NCBI RefSeq assembly: GCF_026262505.1
Contig: NC_067206.1
Span: 3,686,879 to 3,750,878, forward strand
From: Trichomonas vaginalis G3
Lineage: Eukaryota > Parabasalia > Trichomonadida > Trichomonadidae
Length of the DNA stretch: 64,000 nt
Direction of reading: 5' to 3'
Shown: positions 1-11,461 of the stretch, in pieces
Numbering within the stretch: the stretch's first letter is position 1
Layout: each line of letters begins with the position of its first letter
Translations under genes and position numbers: made by a program
Notes under the pieces: model-generated
What the model was told of the DNA's origin: nothing
The model's database searches: none
What the model saw: the letters and a program-made list of their open reading frames with translations, nothing else

Positions 1-221
1 AGATTTATACAGACAGTATTTCTTATTGTTTTGAAATAGAAACTCATCTATCATTGGGTTTATTGTCAGTTTTAAGTCACCCCTTTCAATGACTCAGATA
101 TCTTAGAATAGTTTGAAAAGTTTGTTGTGTTCTTATTTAGAGCTTGCATAATGAGTTGTCGGTTGTGTTGTATTTCTCTCATAGACGCTGTTTCATTTGA
201 CATTTTGATTATAGATAAAAT

Positions 222-1070
222 ATGCTTCCAATAGAAAAAGAAAATTCTAGAGTTGCTACAACTAAACCATTAGATGAACTTTTTACTAATGTCGGTCAAA
301 AGTTTGAGACAGATACCGTAAAGCATGAAGGCTATCGTTTTGACTACCCATTAAGATGGTTAAGAGACCCATCTGTCACAAAAGCTATTGGCTTTCGTAG
401 AATGAAGTTCATTTCAGAAGCCATACATGGTTTCCCATTTACGGTCGGTTTTGAAGTTCGATACTATAACAAAGAAAAACGTATGTATGAGAAATTTGAA
501 CAGGGAAAACTTTTACAAGTGAATTTGCTTATAAACTTAGAAATAACTCTTCAAGCTTTTCAAGAAAAAATAAACGATATCTATATTGAATATGCAAACC
601 AGTATAACATTGACGAAGGAGAATACCATCTCGATATTATTTATGACAGGAAAAATGCAACTGTTAAAATCAATAGAATAGAAGACCTTGGAGAAAACGT
701 TTATATTTCTACAAAATATAACAACTTGGCATGGTATAGATTTATGAGGATGTTAAATCAGCCTGCAGCATATCCAGTACACCCGGACTTTTATGAAGTC
801 GAAAACCCTAATGGAACATATGAAAATATTTTCGACCAAGATGCTATTATTGTTCATGCTTCATTTTCTGGTGCGCAAAACTCTTTCTTATGTCTGATGA
901 ATGACTTTTACGAAAAACCTACAAAGTTATATGAACCGCCGAGTGGAAGTATTTCAGACTTTCAAGTATGGTTTACTACAGATGGAAGAAAAAGAATAAT
1001 TCCATTATACCATGCGTTTTACTTAGAACTTAGTTTCATATACAACTACTATCGAACAGTAAAAATATAA
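222..1070 (+). CDS. Polinton-1 protein of unknown function, 282 aa
   Basis: This open frame of 282 codons lies inside Polinton-1 and is the only one here on the plus strand, pointing toward the terminus and converging with the small minus-strand genes. An Inr-like TCATTTG lies about 30 bases before the ATG, which fits trichomonad promoters. The protein is rich in aromatic residues, lacks an obvious signal peptide or membrane segment, and its C-terminal third looks beta-rich. I do not recognise a catalytic motif. By position among small virion-like genes it could be a structural or attachment protein, but this is a guess. Confidence 0.6.
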   Translation: MLPIEKENSRVATTKPLDELFTNVGQKFETDTVKHEGYRFDYPLRWLRDPSVTKAIGFRRMKFISEAIHGFPFTVGFEVRYYNKEKRMYEKFEQGKLLQVNLLINLEITLQAFQEKINDIYIEYANQYNIDEGEYHLDIIYDRKNATVKINRIEDLGENVYISTKYNNLAWYRFMRMLNQPAAYPVHPDFYEVENPNGTYENIFDQDAIIVHASFSGAQNSFLCLMNDFYEKPTKLYEPPSGSISDFQVWFTTDGRKRIIPLYHAFYLELSFIYNYYRTVKI

Positions 1071-1075
1071 TTTTT

Positions 1076-1316
1076 TAATACGGTTGAGGTGTTGGATTTG
1101 GTTGCCAACTAGACTGTGGTGCAGGTTCAGGCTGTTGTATAACAGGAGCTTGTTCTTCTGGTTCAGGGTCTTTAGGTATAATACCAAAAACTGACATACT
1201 CTTTTACCAATATTTTTGACACCGTTCCATACTCCTCTTCCGACAGATTTTATTCCATTCCATATACCTCTTCCAACTCTTCTGAAGAAGTTTCCAATAC
1301 TACTGAAGAAACCCAT
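1076..1316 (-). pseudogene. Small glycine/arginine-rich virion-like protein (Polinton-1)
   Basis: The N-terminal part reads as amphipathic repeats of the type RGIWNGIKSVGRGVWNGVKN, with regularly spaced Trp, Gly, Arg and Lys, after a hydrophobic start (MGFFSSIGNFF). Such basic amphipathic segments are typical of membrane-active minor virion proteins (adenovirus pVI-like) known from Polintons; that assignment is inference from composition. The rest of the region is Pro/Gln-rich. The gene is broken in this copy. It sits between the 282-aa frame and the 120-aa gene and runs toward the element interior. Confidence 0.45.
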
Positions 1317-1334
1317 TTTACTAGTAGTAAAAAT

Positions 1335-1697
1335 CTAATGTCCGCCTAGTCTCTTACGTTTCCTGTTGAGTTCCATAGCATTCTTTAACTGCAGCTCATA
1401 CATTCTGTTTCTCCTCTGGTAGAAAACATATTCTGGGTCAACTCCTGTGTTCGCGTCATCTGCATAAAGTTGTTTATATCCCACTTCAGGGTTTGTATAA
1501 AACTCTTTCCATCTCATATTTGCATACCATGGTGGCAAACCTAACGCAGCGTCATTTGACATGGCAGTTTGCATTTGTACATCTGTTGGCACTTGACCAT
1601 AGTTTGCCATTGCAGTTTGTATTCTAACTTCATTTGGAATATTCTCTGGGTTTGGTTGTCCAGGTTGCTGTGCATTCGCTAAGTTCTGTGCGTCCAT
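1335..1697 (-). CDS. Small Polinton-1 protein, 120 aa, unknown
   Basis: This 120-aa frame has an N-terminal Ala/Gln/Pro/Asn-rich stretch (MDAQNLANAQQPGQPNPE), a centre with two related copies of an IQTAM / MQTAM motif around residues 26-46, and a basic C-terminus ending in RKRKRLGGH. The Gly-Gly-containing tail could be a protease processing site of the adenovirus type, but no protease is visible in the window. It lies 18 bp upstream, in reading direction, of the pVI-like gene and may share a transcript with it. Probably a small virion protein; no family recognised. Confidence 0.5.
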   Translation of the reverse strand: MDAQNLANAQQPGQPNPENIPNEVRIQTAMANYGQVPTDVQMQTAMSNDAALGLPPWYANMRWKEFYTNPEVGYKQLYADDANTGVDPEYVFYQRRNRMYELQLKNAMELNRKRKRLGGH

Positions 1698-1720
1698 TTA
1701 ATATTAGATAAAAATATCTC

Positions 1721-1852
1721 TTACGAGTACATATGCTGAACATTTGCAGGCATTGGTTCATCTTCATATTCTCTGTACTTTTCTGCCACGTCAAATAAAT
1801 AAATGACACAATGGAAAAAACCTAAAACAAGTAGTCCTATTTCAAACCACAT
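1721..1852 (-). CDS. Tiny membrane protein, 43 aa (Polinton-1)
   Basis: A short frame of 43 codons. Residues 3-20 (FEIGLLVLGFFHCVIYLF) form one hydrophobic membrane span, followed by a charged tail (DVAEKYREYEDEP). It starts 16 bp inside the end of the methyltransferase gene and stops 23 bp before the next gene's start codon. The tight packing and clear membrane segment make it more likely real than chance. Function unknown; small single-span proteins are common in Polinton and virophage gene sets. Confidence 0.5.
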   Translation of the reverse strand: MWFEIGLLVLGFFHCVIYLFDVAEKYREYEDEPMPANVQHMYS

Positions 1853-2655
1853 TTACTTACTAATAAAATTTCTTTATTGTGACACTTTCTCCAGTTTATA
1901 GGACCTCTCTCATATTCTATCTTGTCATATATAAACTCATAGTCATGTATGTCCTCTAACCATCTCATAACGGTTTTCAAACCACTTTTATCGGATGTAA
2001 AGTAAAAGCATGGATGGTTATGTATAATGTCTAAAGTTTCTAAAGAGTCTCTCAAAGTCCAGTCTACTTAGTATTGAAAATCCCATGTGTTATAGAACGG
2101 CGGGTCCACTATAAAGAAAACATTTTCCTTGTCTTTATATTTTTCATACAACTCTGTCCAATGACATCTCACAAACTCTATACCATCAATATATTTTTCT
2201 ATGTCCTCTTTGAAAACATTTGTATAGTTAAGATATAAAACTTTTGACATAAGTGTTTCAATGTCATGAACTCTTATAGCACCACTATATAATAGTCTAG
2301 CAGATATACTATCCCAGTCTATATATTCTGCTTTTTTCAAAACCTCTCTCACAATATTTTTCTTATCTAATGGTATACGTTCCATCTTACCTATAGGTAT
2401 CTTTTCTTTTAACTCTTTCAATATATTGTTTGTGTCTGGAATATGTTTGAGACGGTCCATATAGTTGTCGAAGTCATTGCATATAATCTTTGAGTCTGGG
2501 AATATTGTATGACATAAATGGGATATATAGAAACTTCCACCGAACAAATCTACAAATGTTAGACCATTCGGTAGTTTCTTAAGTTCTCTCAATATAATAT
2601 ATTTACATCTACTCTTATTTCCAAAGAAGGGTAACGGTGGTTTTGTAAAATTCAT
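1837..2655 (-). pseudogene. Dam-like DNA N6-adenine methyltransferase (Polinton-1)
   Basis: The frame starts with PPLPFFGNKSR, the PxxGxK-type AdoMet motif of D12-class adenine methyltransferases, followed by FVDLFGGS (motif I, about residues 34-41) and ending its first part with the catalytic DPPFYNT, a DPPY-type motif. The remainder continues as a C-terminal part. Dam-type genes are known inside T. vaginalis Mavericks and have been linked to N6-methyladenine in that genome. This is the gene nearest to the element terminus and is read away from it. All catalytic motifs are visible, but this copy is broken. Confidence 0.8.
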
Positions 2656-2806
2656 TTATATATAATAATAAAAATGTTTTTACCCGAAAAGTGATAAAAG
2701 TGACAAAACATGAAAACATATATAATTTGTGAAAAGCGACACAAAAAGTGACATTTTAAAAAGTGACACCATTAATATGATGTAAATAACAACGGTTTTG
2801 GTTTTG

Positions 2807-2900
2807 TCACCGGCTGGTCGGCTGGGGTTCGGTCCTCCTCTTGGGTCTTGGGAAAAATTTCTTATGGGCTAGAGGGCGCAACGCGCCTGGAAGCCCCACT
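2807..2900. repeat. Polinton-1 terminal inverted repeat
   Basis: 94 bp that are the inverted counterpart of 49266-49358. Read from the tip inward it begins AGTGGGGCTTCCAGGC. A small hairpin follows (GGCGC-GTT-GCGCC), then CTCTAGCCC, CCCAAGACCC and ACCGAACCCC. It is GC-rich compared with its surroundings. The partner terminus lies outside the window, so the 6-bp target duplication cannot be tested. Confidence 0.8.
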
Positions 2901-3336
2901 TACCTGACCTAGTTTTCTTTAAAACTCCATGTTTGAATTAATTTCAAAATAACAAGTTATGTTAAGTTATAACAATTAAGACTTTATTTTATACGACAAA
3001 AGATTGAATTATGGAACACTCATTTGTTGTGTATTATTCTCAGAAAAACTTTAAGGGTGCACACGAGAGGATCATGTAAACTTCAGAATTTAGAACCTTA
3101 TTTTTAGGCAATATCTTGGCTACCTATTTAGGCTCGAGTATATAAGAATTTCTGAAAAAGTGACACTCAAAAAAGTGATACTTTCAATAGGGAGTAACAC
3201 TTAAAAAGTGACAATTTAAAATTCACAATAAATAAAAATAATAAATTTTTTAGTCTATTAAATTATTCTTTTCTTTGAAATCCTCCAAAAATTCTTCGAA
3301 ATGTTCTAAAATATAACCTGGAGAATTATAACAAAA
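2901..3336. other. Non-coding flank with GTGACA motifs
   Basis: No gene is seen. The stretch holds an 85-bp block (about 3050-3130, from AAGGGTGCACACGAGAGG to GGCTACCTATTTAGG) that recurs inverted at about 31440-31527 and in part at 30425-30465. From 3150 to 3215 there are several AAAAAGTGACA-like repeats, as found just inside the ends of the MULE elements here. It is probably the 3' terminal region of the MULE whose gene is 3337-4928; the exact end of that element was not found. Confidence 0.5.
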
Positions 3337-4928
3337 TTAATTAATTTCTAACATATACGTATCTAACAATTCATTTGGAATTTCAAACGATCTTAAATAT
3401 GTAATTGAATTTTGTATCTTCTCATTTATTTGAGAAAGTTTTTCTTCAGCATTTTCCAATAAAAATCTTAATGGATTCAAATTGGCTTCTTGATTCTGAA
3501 CAAAATTTAATACTTGGTATAAACGTGATTGAACTTCTCTTTTCAATTTTGTTTTATAATCTGTCAATCGAGGCTCGCGAATTCTAATTGAAGGAATAAA
3601 ACCTGTTTGAAGTAAATCGTTTTTAATACGATAAAAGTAATTGGGTGCAACTTCTTCTAAAAGATTTTTGACAAAAATATCAATTCTTTGATTTTTAACG
3701 CAGCCAAAATCGTGATATTTTATCTTTTTAAATAAAGATTCAGAAACGTTATTCACAACGGTTAATTCATTTGGTCTGGCAGCGGCTATCCACTGTTGTT
3801 TATGAATGTCCCACTGACGTGTAAAGTATTGATTAAATTCCAATTGATCTTGAATTTTATCAATAATGTGCTCTTTATACATTTTGCAGCATCTTCTTCT
3901 GTGCAATCACGATAATAACATAAAATGTTCATAAATTTTTCGACTTCTGATCTAATCTCTTCATCATTTATCTTTGAGAGATTCTTTTTAAGTGCGCGTA
4001 TTACATGTAGCGCACACCAAAAGATATTGCACTCCGGAAATGAATTCCTAATCCCGTTGAAAATGTTTAGTGCACAGTCAGACATGATAAATTCAGGTTC
4101 TGTGTGAGTTGTTTCAAAATATTTACTTAAGCAAAAAGAAATATTTTCACTATTATCTGGATATATTATAAAATAACACAAAGGGATAGAATGAGTATTA
4201 GCAAATTTGGTAGCTAATACATAAAAAGGAAATCCATGAATAATTAATTTAAACGTAGAGTCTAAGTGATAAATTGGTGGTTTTTCATGAATTTGAGAGA
4301 TCATATCATTATCAGAGTAAATAAAAACCAATTTGTCTGGAAAATCAGTATCTTCACCTTGAATGTCAAAATAAATAAGGTCATCATGTTGATCTTCCCA
4401 TTGATTAACATAGTTTTGTAAAGATTGAAATTGATTTAAAGATATGTCTGGTAAAGATCTCATAAGATCTTTTTGTTGTAAATAATATTTCAATTGATTG
4501 ATTGCAGTTTGTTTCATAGTCATGTGAATACAAGTATGATCTTTAGGTATTTCAAGCGTTTTGTTGACTTCTTGTGTTGCATTAAGTGGACTTCCGTGAT
4601 TCATGAGAAATTTTTTAATCCAAGCACGGTAAGTACCACTTGTAGGTGTATTTTTATGTTGTGGTGGTGGTCCTGAGTGAATATGAGTTAAGTTTGCAGA
4701 TTTAAAAATGTAATTGTCGAAATTTTTAATAAATTTAAAGCCTGCTGGGCAGCCTTCGTATTCGCATCGGTGGTAGATTAATACTCCTGTTCCAATTGAT
4801 AGTTTTTGTGGGTCTTTGACAAATCTTATGTTACCATGCAGCTCTGCAGCTATAACAAAACGAGAATATTCTAAATATCCTATGGCTTGATCAACCTCGC
4901 ATGGAGGATCGGGTGGAGGATGTTGCAT
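3337..4928 (-). pseudogene. MULE transposase, frameshifted
   Basis: A Mutator-like transposase split into two overlapping frames (3786-4928 and 3337-3906), so one frameshift lies near 3890. The first frame has a zinc finger (C55, C60, H82, H84), the first catalytic Asp in YHLDSTFKL (D223), the second in MSDCALNI (D284) and the MULE hallmark C-x2-H (C305, H308). The second frame has NNVSES, which carries the expected catalytic Glu. It differs clearly from the other MULE proteins in the window, so it is a separate and older family. Element termini were not resolved. Confidence 0.8.
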
Positions 4929-5177
4929 TGAGCAGCAAAAAGGAAAAATAAAATTGAAAACTCACATTGAAAAAATAACGGTTTAATAGAAAATATTTTT
5001 TTTCTTCTGAAAAAGAATTATCTTTGAGTATCTAAATTGGGATAAAGGATATAGAATAGATAACTAGTACTTAATATATGATACATGTACACGAAATGGA
5101 AGAATGTGTACTAAAAGAAAGAGAAATTTTAGCTTAATATTTTACATACGAATCAATTATCTTTGGTTAAAAGGTAG

Positions 5178-5974
5178 AATTGTTGGCTATGATGTACTGA
5201 TCATGAATCAGTACATCATAGCCAACAATTCCTTATACAAAATTCAAAAACTTGGGTGCAATCAGTTCTGATTGCACCCAAGTTTTTGAACTTTCTTGAG
5301 GGAATGGAAGAGTAAGAGGTATACATTATGAATATATACCTCTTACCCTTCCATTCCCTCTCTGACAGCGGGAAACTTTGTCTGAATGTTAAACTATTCA
5401 GACAAAGTTTCCCGCTGTCAGCGAAAGAATTGTTCCATCTGGTGCATAGAGTGTGAATCTATGCACCAAATGGAGCAAGTCCCTCGCGAAATTGCCCAAA
5501 CTTGCGTCGCATTTCAAAGATTGCGACCCAAATTTTGGCGATTTCTAGTAGAGATGGAGTATTTTGAGTCACTGACCTATATGCAGTGGCTCAAAGGGCT
5601 CCATCTCTACTTTGAAGCAAGGAAACTTTCCTCGAAATTTTGATAATTTGAAGAAAGTTTTCAAGCAATTAACAAAGGATTACTCGCTATGAGGTAAAAA
5701 TTCTAGATTTTCACCTCATAGCGAGAGCTTCCCTTTCATTGCTTGAAAACTTTCCCCAGCTTCAAAATTGGGGAAAGGGCTGTAAAGTCGACTCCGATAC
5801 CAGCAGGTACCAGAGTATTTAAAAGAGAAGCCCTCGTACGAGTTTCTATGAAGACCTTCTCATTCAAGAAGATCTTAATAGAAAAGTGTACGAGGGCATT
5901 GGAAACTCGCGTCTGGTACATGTTGGTACCAGAGTGTTTGAGATTTGAAGACTCTGGTACTAACATGTACCAGA
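5178..5974. repeat. Hairpin array H1
   Basis: A head-to-tail series of about a dozen palindromes with little spacing. 5178-5230 is a perfect 24-bp stem with a 5-nt loop; 5243-5290 a perfect 23-bp stem with a 2-nt loop; 5298-5360 a 26-bp stem with one mismatch; 5362-5420 a perfect 26-bp stem around an 8-nt loop (GTTAAACT). From 5420 to about 5970 the hairpins carry more mismatches. Frames crossing the array are by-products of the palindromes. The hAT lies 19 bp beyond the last hairpin. Confidence 0.85.
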
Positions 5975-6759
5975 ATTTATGATGAATTTAAGATAGGGTT
6001 GTTAAAAATATCAAAAATTAGCGTTTTGAAGACACCATGGTGTCTTATAATTTTCCCTTCCTTATTGGCGTGTAGAAATAAATGCGCCAATAGATTGAAG
6101 AAGAAGAATTATTTTTCTCTTAATGAACTTTAATCCTTTTGATATAAGAATATTAAAAACATTAATATAATTTCGATTTCGGAAATTAAATTTCCAAATT
6201 TTTGTCGATTTCGGAAATAACAGGATCCCGCATCCAACACACAACAACAAAACACAAAACACACTTTTTGGTTCTTTCATCGTTTTAATCGTAATTTATG
6301 TAATACATGATTTGGATAAATTTTACAATAATAGAACCTATATTATATTCTTTTCAAAGATTCTTGCAAATCATCAAAAATAATTGTATTTTAAAAAACG
6401 ATCAAATTATCCTTTCATTATTTTAAACTTAAATTAGTTTTTATGATTGACTAAAGCAATCGTATTTATTCATCATTAAATAAACAAAAAATAATATTTG
6501 AGAGTTATTTCAAAAAAAAACACATTGAATTTATTAATTTGTCTCAATTTCAGTATTATAAATTTTTATAATTTCAATATTTTGAAATACACTTTTTAAT
6601 ATTTCAATATTTATGATATTTCAATGTATTAAGTGGTCTCAAATTGAGCTTCTCAAATATAAGTTGGCCTATTCAAATAATAAAATTAAATAATATTTAA
6701 AATAATAAATAAAAGTGATTGAGGTCATAGCAAAACGGCTGTTTGGAGGCAGTTAGGAG

Positions 6760-7134
6760 CTAGCGGTTGAAGCGATAACATTCACAGCCAACATCTACGG
6801 TCAAGCGGCAGCATTCAAGGGCAACATCTACAATCAAGCGGCAGCATTCAAGGGCAACATCTACGATCAAGCAGCAGCAAGGAGCTACGGCAGCAACGAA
6901 CTACGGCAGCAAGGAACTACGGCAGGTCAAGCGGCATCATTCAAAGCCAACATCTACAATCAAGCAGCATCAAGGGGCTACAGTAGGTCAAGCTGCAGCA
7001 TGGAGCTACAGCATCAAGGAGCTACGGCAGGTCAAGCAGCATCAAGGAGCTACAGCATCAAGGAGCTACAGCATCAAGGAGCTACGGCAGGTCAATGGCA
7101 TCAAGGAGCTACGGCAGCAAGAGGCTACAGCAAG
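6760..7134. repeat. Short-period repeat block inside hAT-1
   Basis: Degenerate tandem repeats built from GCAGCATTCAAGGGCAACAT and CATCAAGGAGCTACAG units, richer in G and C than the rest of the element. It runs up to the transposase stop codon at 7135, so it occupies the 3' non-coding part of hAT-1. It is absent from the hAT remnant at 13390, which stops short of it. Frames here are repeat-driven. Confidence 0.7.
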
Positions 7135-9326
7135 TTAAAGATCAGTCAGATCTGGAAATATCTTTTTCAGGATTTCATTTGTCATGAAAAGCTTCAATAG
7201 GATTCTACACTTTATTAGATCTTCACGTGCGTTTTGATTAAACCTATTACGCAGGTTCCGCACAATTGAAATCATTCTTTCCACATCAGCTTCGGTTGCA
7301 GCAATAGACATGAATTTTAAGGCAATCTCTTTCAATGCCTTGAAATTTGCATCACATGCTACCCAAAACCTTTGATCCAAGCAGGTGAGGTCGGTGTTGT
7401 TCCTGATTTCACTCTCATTCATATGTATAAAGTTGGAAAGAGCTTTCTTGTACTCATTAGCTATGCTCTTGGCCGAACTTCTCTTGTAGAACCTCGCTTC
7501 TGCTTCTGCACGTCTCGAAAGCATCTCGATCATAAAATTGTTGAAGCTGTACTCTTCCACTTCTTGCATTGACAGAGACGCCCATTCACCAAGGTTCCTG
7601 CCTAGTCTCCTCCTTGGTTCATTCTCTTCAACTTCTTCATCCTGAGCAATGTCTTCTGCATCTACTTGGCCATCACCTTCAATTGTTTCGTTCTCAATCT
7701 CGGGCTCTTCTATATCTAGATTTCTGTCCAATTGATCCTCTGCCACTTCATCCAAATGATCAGGGGTGTAGCTCCTTGGAGGGATTTCAAGTTCAGTATT
7801 GATAGGTATTGGTTCTTGGAAGAAGAGTGAAACGTCTGGCTTGTACTCAGTATGCATGTTCAATTCTGCGCGGATGACTGACCGGCCCCATGGAGTTAGA
7901 CCAAAGGCAAATTTCATCAAAGCGTAGTTGCCCTGTTTGTCAAGAACTTCATTCATGTTGGCGATTAATGCATCTGCAATGCGCTTTGACGAACTTGATA
8001 ATTCAGGACGATTTGCAATTCCGGTCAACTGCTCAATCGTCGATTGAAACATTGGATAGATGTAGCAGAAGCAGCCAACGTCACTCTCTGCATAATTCAA
8101 GAGTTTCTTGATTGGTAAAAGAATCTCTTCGAAATTTAACAACCATTGTGGAAGTCCATCCTTGAAATCAATTCCCATATCCCTTAAGATCTGAACAGAT
8201 TCCGGTGGATCATCCATATTGAACAATTCATAAATTTTAGGGTGTTTTTCTTTTATCCACTTCAGAAGATCCCAGAAAAACATCCAGCGATGATCCGGAA
8301 CATGAATAACCCTCATATTCAATGCCCTTCTCGTGTCCGGCTTCGATAACTCCTTGCTTATCGCTTTGCAATAATTAATTTGCATTGCGAAGGCTGCACA
8401 ATTGTCTGCCGTATGCTTCACCACTAAGTTGAGGAGATGCGCAACACATCGGATATAAACGGTTTGAAGACCCGGATATAGTGCTCCGCATCTCCTCCAG
8501 TGGCACAGCCCTTTAACTTGGGCGGGGCATCCATCGGCAACAATTGCAGAAAGGAAATCCTTTGGGAAGGTAAAACATTCAAAGAAATTATTGTAATCCC
8601 TGGCATTCCAACCATCAGCGATCATAGTATCAATGAAGATATGGTTCTTCATTTTTGCTGGATTGCTAGCCATCACAAAAAAGCCATGCCGGCTTCCGTG
8701 TGATGCCGCATCAATTGTTATCGAATAGTAGCCCATCTTGTCAAGCTCAACGTGTATTTTTGGAGCTACCAAGTCGGCTAATGTAATGATTCCATCCCTT
8801 ATCTCGTCTCTTCTATATGGGATCTTGAGTTGAAAATTGATTACTCCCTTGAAGGTGGAGTAGACATGTCGGGCGAAATCTTCTAGTACACCTGAAGCGG
8901 CCATATTGATTGACATGTTGGTATTCACAACAAATTTTACAACATAAAGTAATTTTCTATCTTGTTTTATTAAATCTCTTCTCGTATATGGATTATTTTC
9001 ACATTCTATTTGATATATATGCTGATGATCTTCATCAAATTCTGATGGTTTTCGATGATAAATGCAGCGCATATATGTTTTTTTGTTAGTAAATTGTAAT
9101 GTATCGCTAAACAATAACAATAAAGTCTTTTTCGTTCTTTCGATTTTTCGCTTGTATCTGGAAGATAAGCAATATTGAAACATACTCGACATTTATTATT
9201 AGTTGAGAATTTAGTATCCTCGAATTTTGGTAAGGGAGGTACTTTTCGAGGGATATTTTTGGGAGGAAGTTTGCAATCAATCCATCCCTCAAATTTGGAT
9301 TCATATTCATCTTGTGTTTCAGTCAT
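7135..9326 (-). pseudogene. hAT transposase, one apparent frameshift
   Basis: The main frame (7135-9192, 685 aa) has the hAT RNase-H-like core: first Asp in ITIDAASHG (D161), second in AIVADGCPAQ (D220), and the family motif RCVAHLLNL (248-256). The C-terminus has the hAT dimerisation signature (SIAATEADVERMIS, about 618-631). A second frame, 9006-9326, supplies an N-terminus with KCRVCFNIA, half of a BED-like zinc finger, whose other half (MRCIYHRK...H) lies in the main frame. The shift therefore falls in 9006-9192. Otherwise the core looks complete. An acidic stretch around residues 470-530 is also present. Confidence 0.85.
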
Positions 9327-9975
9327 TAATTCTTAAAATAAAAAGGGTAAAAACTAAATAAAATGGGTAAAATTCAATAGTGTCTGTGCTATCGTTCAAT
9401 TTGAAGGTGTCTTTTGAAACCGCAAGACACATTGAATTTTTGAATAGTGTATTATGGTTTGACAGACACCAATGAAAAAAATAAAATGATATTTATTTTA
9501 AATATATAAGATCCTTATATAAAATATAAATATTTTATCGTTTTATTTTCTTGTTTTAGAAATGTTTTTATTGAAAAATCAATAAAACTAACTCCAAAAT
9601 AAAATTTTGATTTAAAGACACTATGATGACACCAGGCAAATCTTCCAAGACACCTATCGTCGGGAATCTAACAACCCTAATTTAAGATGGACCATTATAA
9701 AATGGTAGCGGTTTGTTTCAAAAAAATTTAGATGAGATTTGCATAGATATAGATTATATGATTTATAACATATGAAAAATAATATATAAAAATATAATTT
9801 TGAGATAATTATGTAAATAATATTTTAAATATTTGAATTTGAGGTATAATTTTATAGTAAAATATATTATAAAGAGTATTTATATAAATATTGTAAAATA
9901 ATATAAGTAATAAAAATTGAGACCCCCTCCCTGTTTTTGATGTTTTGTCACTTTTTCGGTAATTCTTATTGTTTC

Positions 9976-10200
9976 ATATCTCATGATCTTACTTAGTACT
10001 TTTAAAGTTAATTTCAGAAAAAATTTGACACAATGGTATCCGGCACATACAAGTGGTGTACAACCAAAATATAAGTTGGTTTAAACATATATTGCTATAT
10101 CTCATGATCTTACTTAGTACTTTTAAAGTTAATTTCAGAAAAAATTTGACACAATGGTATCCGGCACATACAAGTGGTGTACAACCAAATATAAGTTGGT
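9976..10200. repeat. 119-bp tandem duplication
   Basis: The block ATATCTCATGATCTTACTT...AACCAAAATATAAGTTGGT occurs twice in tandem, and a third partial copy follows Ginger-A at 11473-11572. The junction between the tandem copies (GTTGGTTTAAACATA, about 10075) is an unoccupied version of the very site that Ginger-A entered, which lets the 4-bp target duplication be read directly. Confidence 0.8.
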
Positions 10201-10202
10201 TT

Positions 10203-11461
10203 TGTAATAAACAGAAATTCATCAAAAGTGACAGCTCTCAATTTTTTGACATTTGTAAATTCTAAATTGAATGAGAAAAATGAAATAATACTAAGCATAA
10301 TACAATATTCTAGATTTAATTATAATTAGGGAAAAGTTAGTTTTGAGAGTACTTTTCATAGGCATATAGAATGAAATCTTCTGAAAAATAATATCACATA
10401 AACTCATAATATTTTCTAATATAATAACTATTTTATATAAAAATCAAAATTCAATGATCTTAAAAGCGAAGGATAAACCTCAAAATTTACGAATATAATG
10501 AGTGGGAATATAATGCTTATCTATCATAAAACCATATGAAATATCAATTTTTGCTTTACGCCTAATTTTTGACGACAATTAGCAAAAAATGTTAAATGTT
10601 AACACTCAGTCCATTTGAATATGAAAAATAAAATTGACTTTGATTAAATGTTTTTTATTTATCATGCAATTCTTCTTGCGACCAAAGATTTGAATAAAAT
10701 TTCAAAAAATAAGATAGCTTAAAAAATAATATACGGTAGTGTTTACTAATAGATGAATAGTATATAAATTCTATTAAAATGGATTTGATCCAAAAAAATA
10801 TAAAACCAAAAATAATTGTTATAATTTAAATGAAGAAGTAATTTAAAACGATTTTATTTATGATCAAATTTTATATATTTTTTTGGATCAAATCCATTTT
10901 AATAGAATTTATATACTATTCATCTATTAGTAAACACTACCGTATATTATTTTTTAAGCTATCTTATTTTTTGAAATTTTATTCAAATCTTTGGTCGCAA
11001 GAAGAATTGCATGATAAATAAAAACATTTAATCAAAAGTCAATTTTATTTTTCATATTCAAATGGACTGAGTGTTAACATTTAACATTTTTTGCTAATTG
11101 TCGTCAAAAATTAGGCGTAAAGCAAAAATTGATATTTCATATGGTTTTATGATAGATAAGCATTATATTCCCACTCATTATATTCGTAAATTTTGAGGTT
11201 TATCCTTCGCTTTTAAGATCATTGAATTTGATTTTTATATAAAATAGTTATATATTAGAAAATAATATGAGTTTATGTGATATTATTTTTCAGAAGATTT
11301 TGTGTTCTTCTTCAAAATTTTATTTTTTTATTAAAAAGAATCTTTACAAAATATACATTTACTTTAATTAATATTTAAAAACGTGCTCTATCAAAAGTTC
11401 CAAAAATTCAATATTTTAGCTTTTCTGAGGTGTCACTTTTGATGAATTTCTGTTTACAACA
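10203..11461. mobile_element. Ginger-A, non-autonomous foldback element
   Basis: A 1.26-kb, nearly perfect inverted repeat with arms of about 600 bp. Its ends are TGTAATAAACAG and CTGTTTACAACA, fitting the TGTNR termini described for Ginger transposons. The target duplication is GTTT (10199-10202 and 11462-11465), confirmed by the empty site nearby at about 10078. AAAAGTGACA lies some 20 bp inside each end. There is no gene. It is a deletion derivative of the element at 24131-32496, with the same arms but no transposase between them. Confidence 0.9.

Larger units (their letters stand above)
1..2900. mobile_element. Polinton/Maverick-1, one terminal part
   Basis: This is the end portion of a Maverick/Polinton that continues beyond the left edge. 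It finishes at 2900 with ...GGAAGCCCCACT, the 5'-AG/CT-3' type of end known for Polintons. The terminal 94 bp (2807-2900) match, in inverted orientation, the start of the second Polinton at 49266. Parts seen from the end inward are a Dam-type adenine methyltransferase, a tiny membrane protein, two small virion-like proteins and a 282-aa unknown protein. Most frames are open, so the copy is not very old, but it is broken in about two genes. Treated as a fossil. Confidence 0.8.
5994..9679. mobile_element. hAT-1, full-length hAT transposon
   Basis: The ends read TAGGGTTGTTA... and ...TAACAACCCTA, and the element is flanked by the direct repeat ATTTAAGA (5986-5993 and 9680-9687), the 8-bp target duplication expected for hAT. 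It carries one transposase gene on the minus strand. Sequence just inside both ends recurs in the deleted copy at 16407-22514 and in the remnants at 13390-13923 and 48927-49228. It inserted beside hairpin array H1. The element looks structurally whole, but its gene appears frameshifted near the start. Confidence 0.9.

Noticed and set aside
5178-5974. Integron attC-like site array
   Set aside because: Perfect stems without extrahelical bases, no gene cassettes and no integrase of that type.
9006-9326. A spliced first exon for the hAT gene
   Set aside because: No trichomonad-type intron motif lies in the overlap; a frameshift is simpler.
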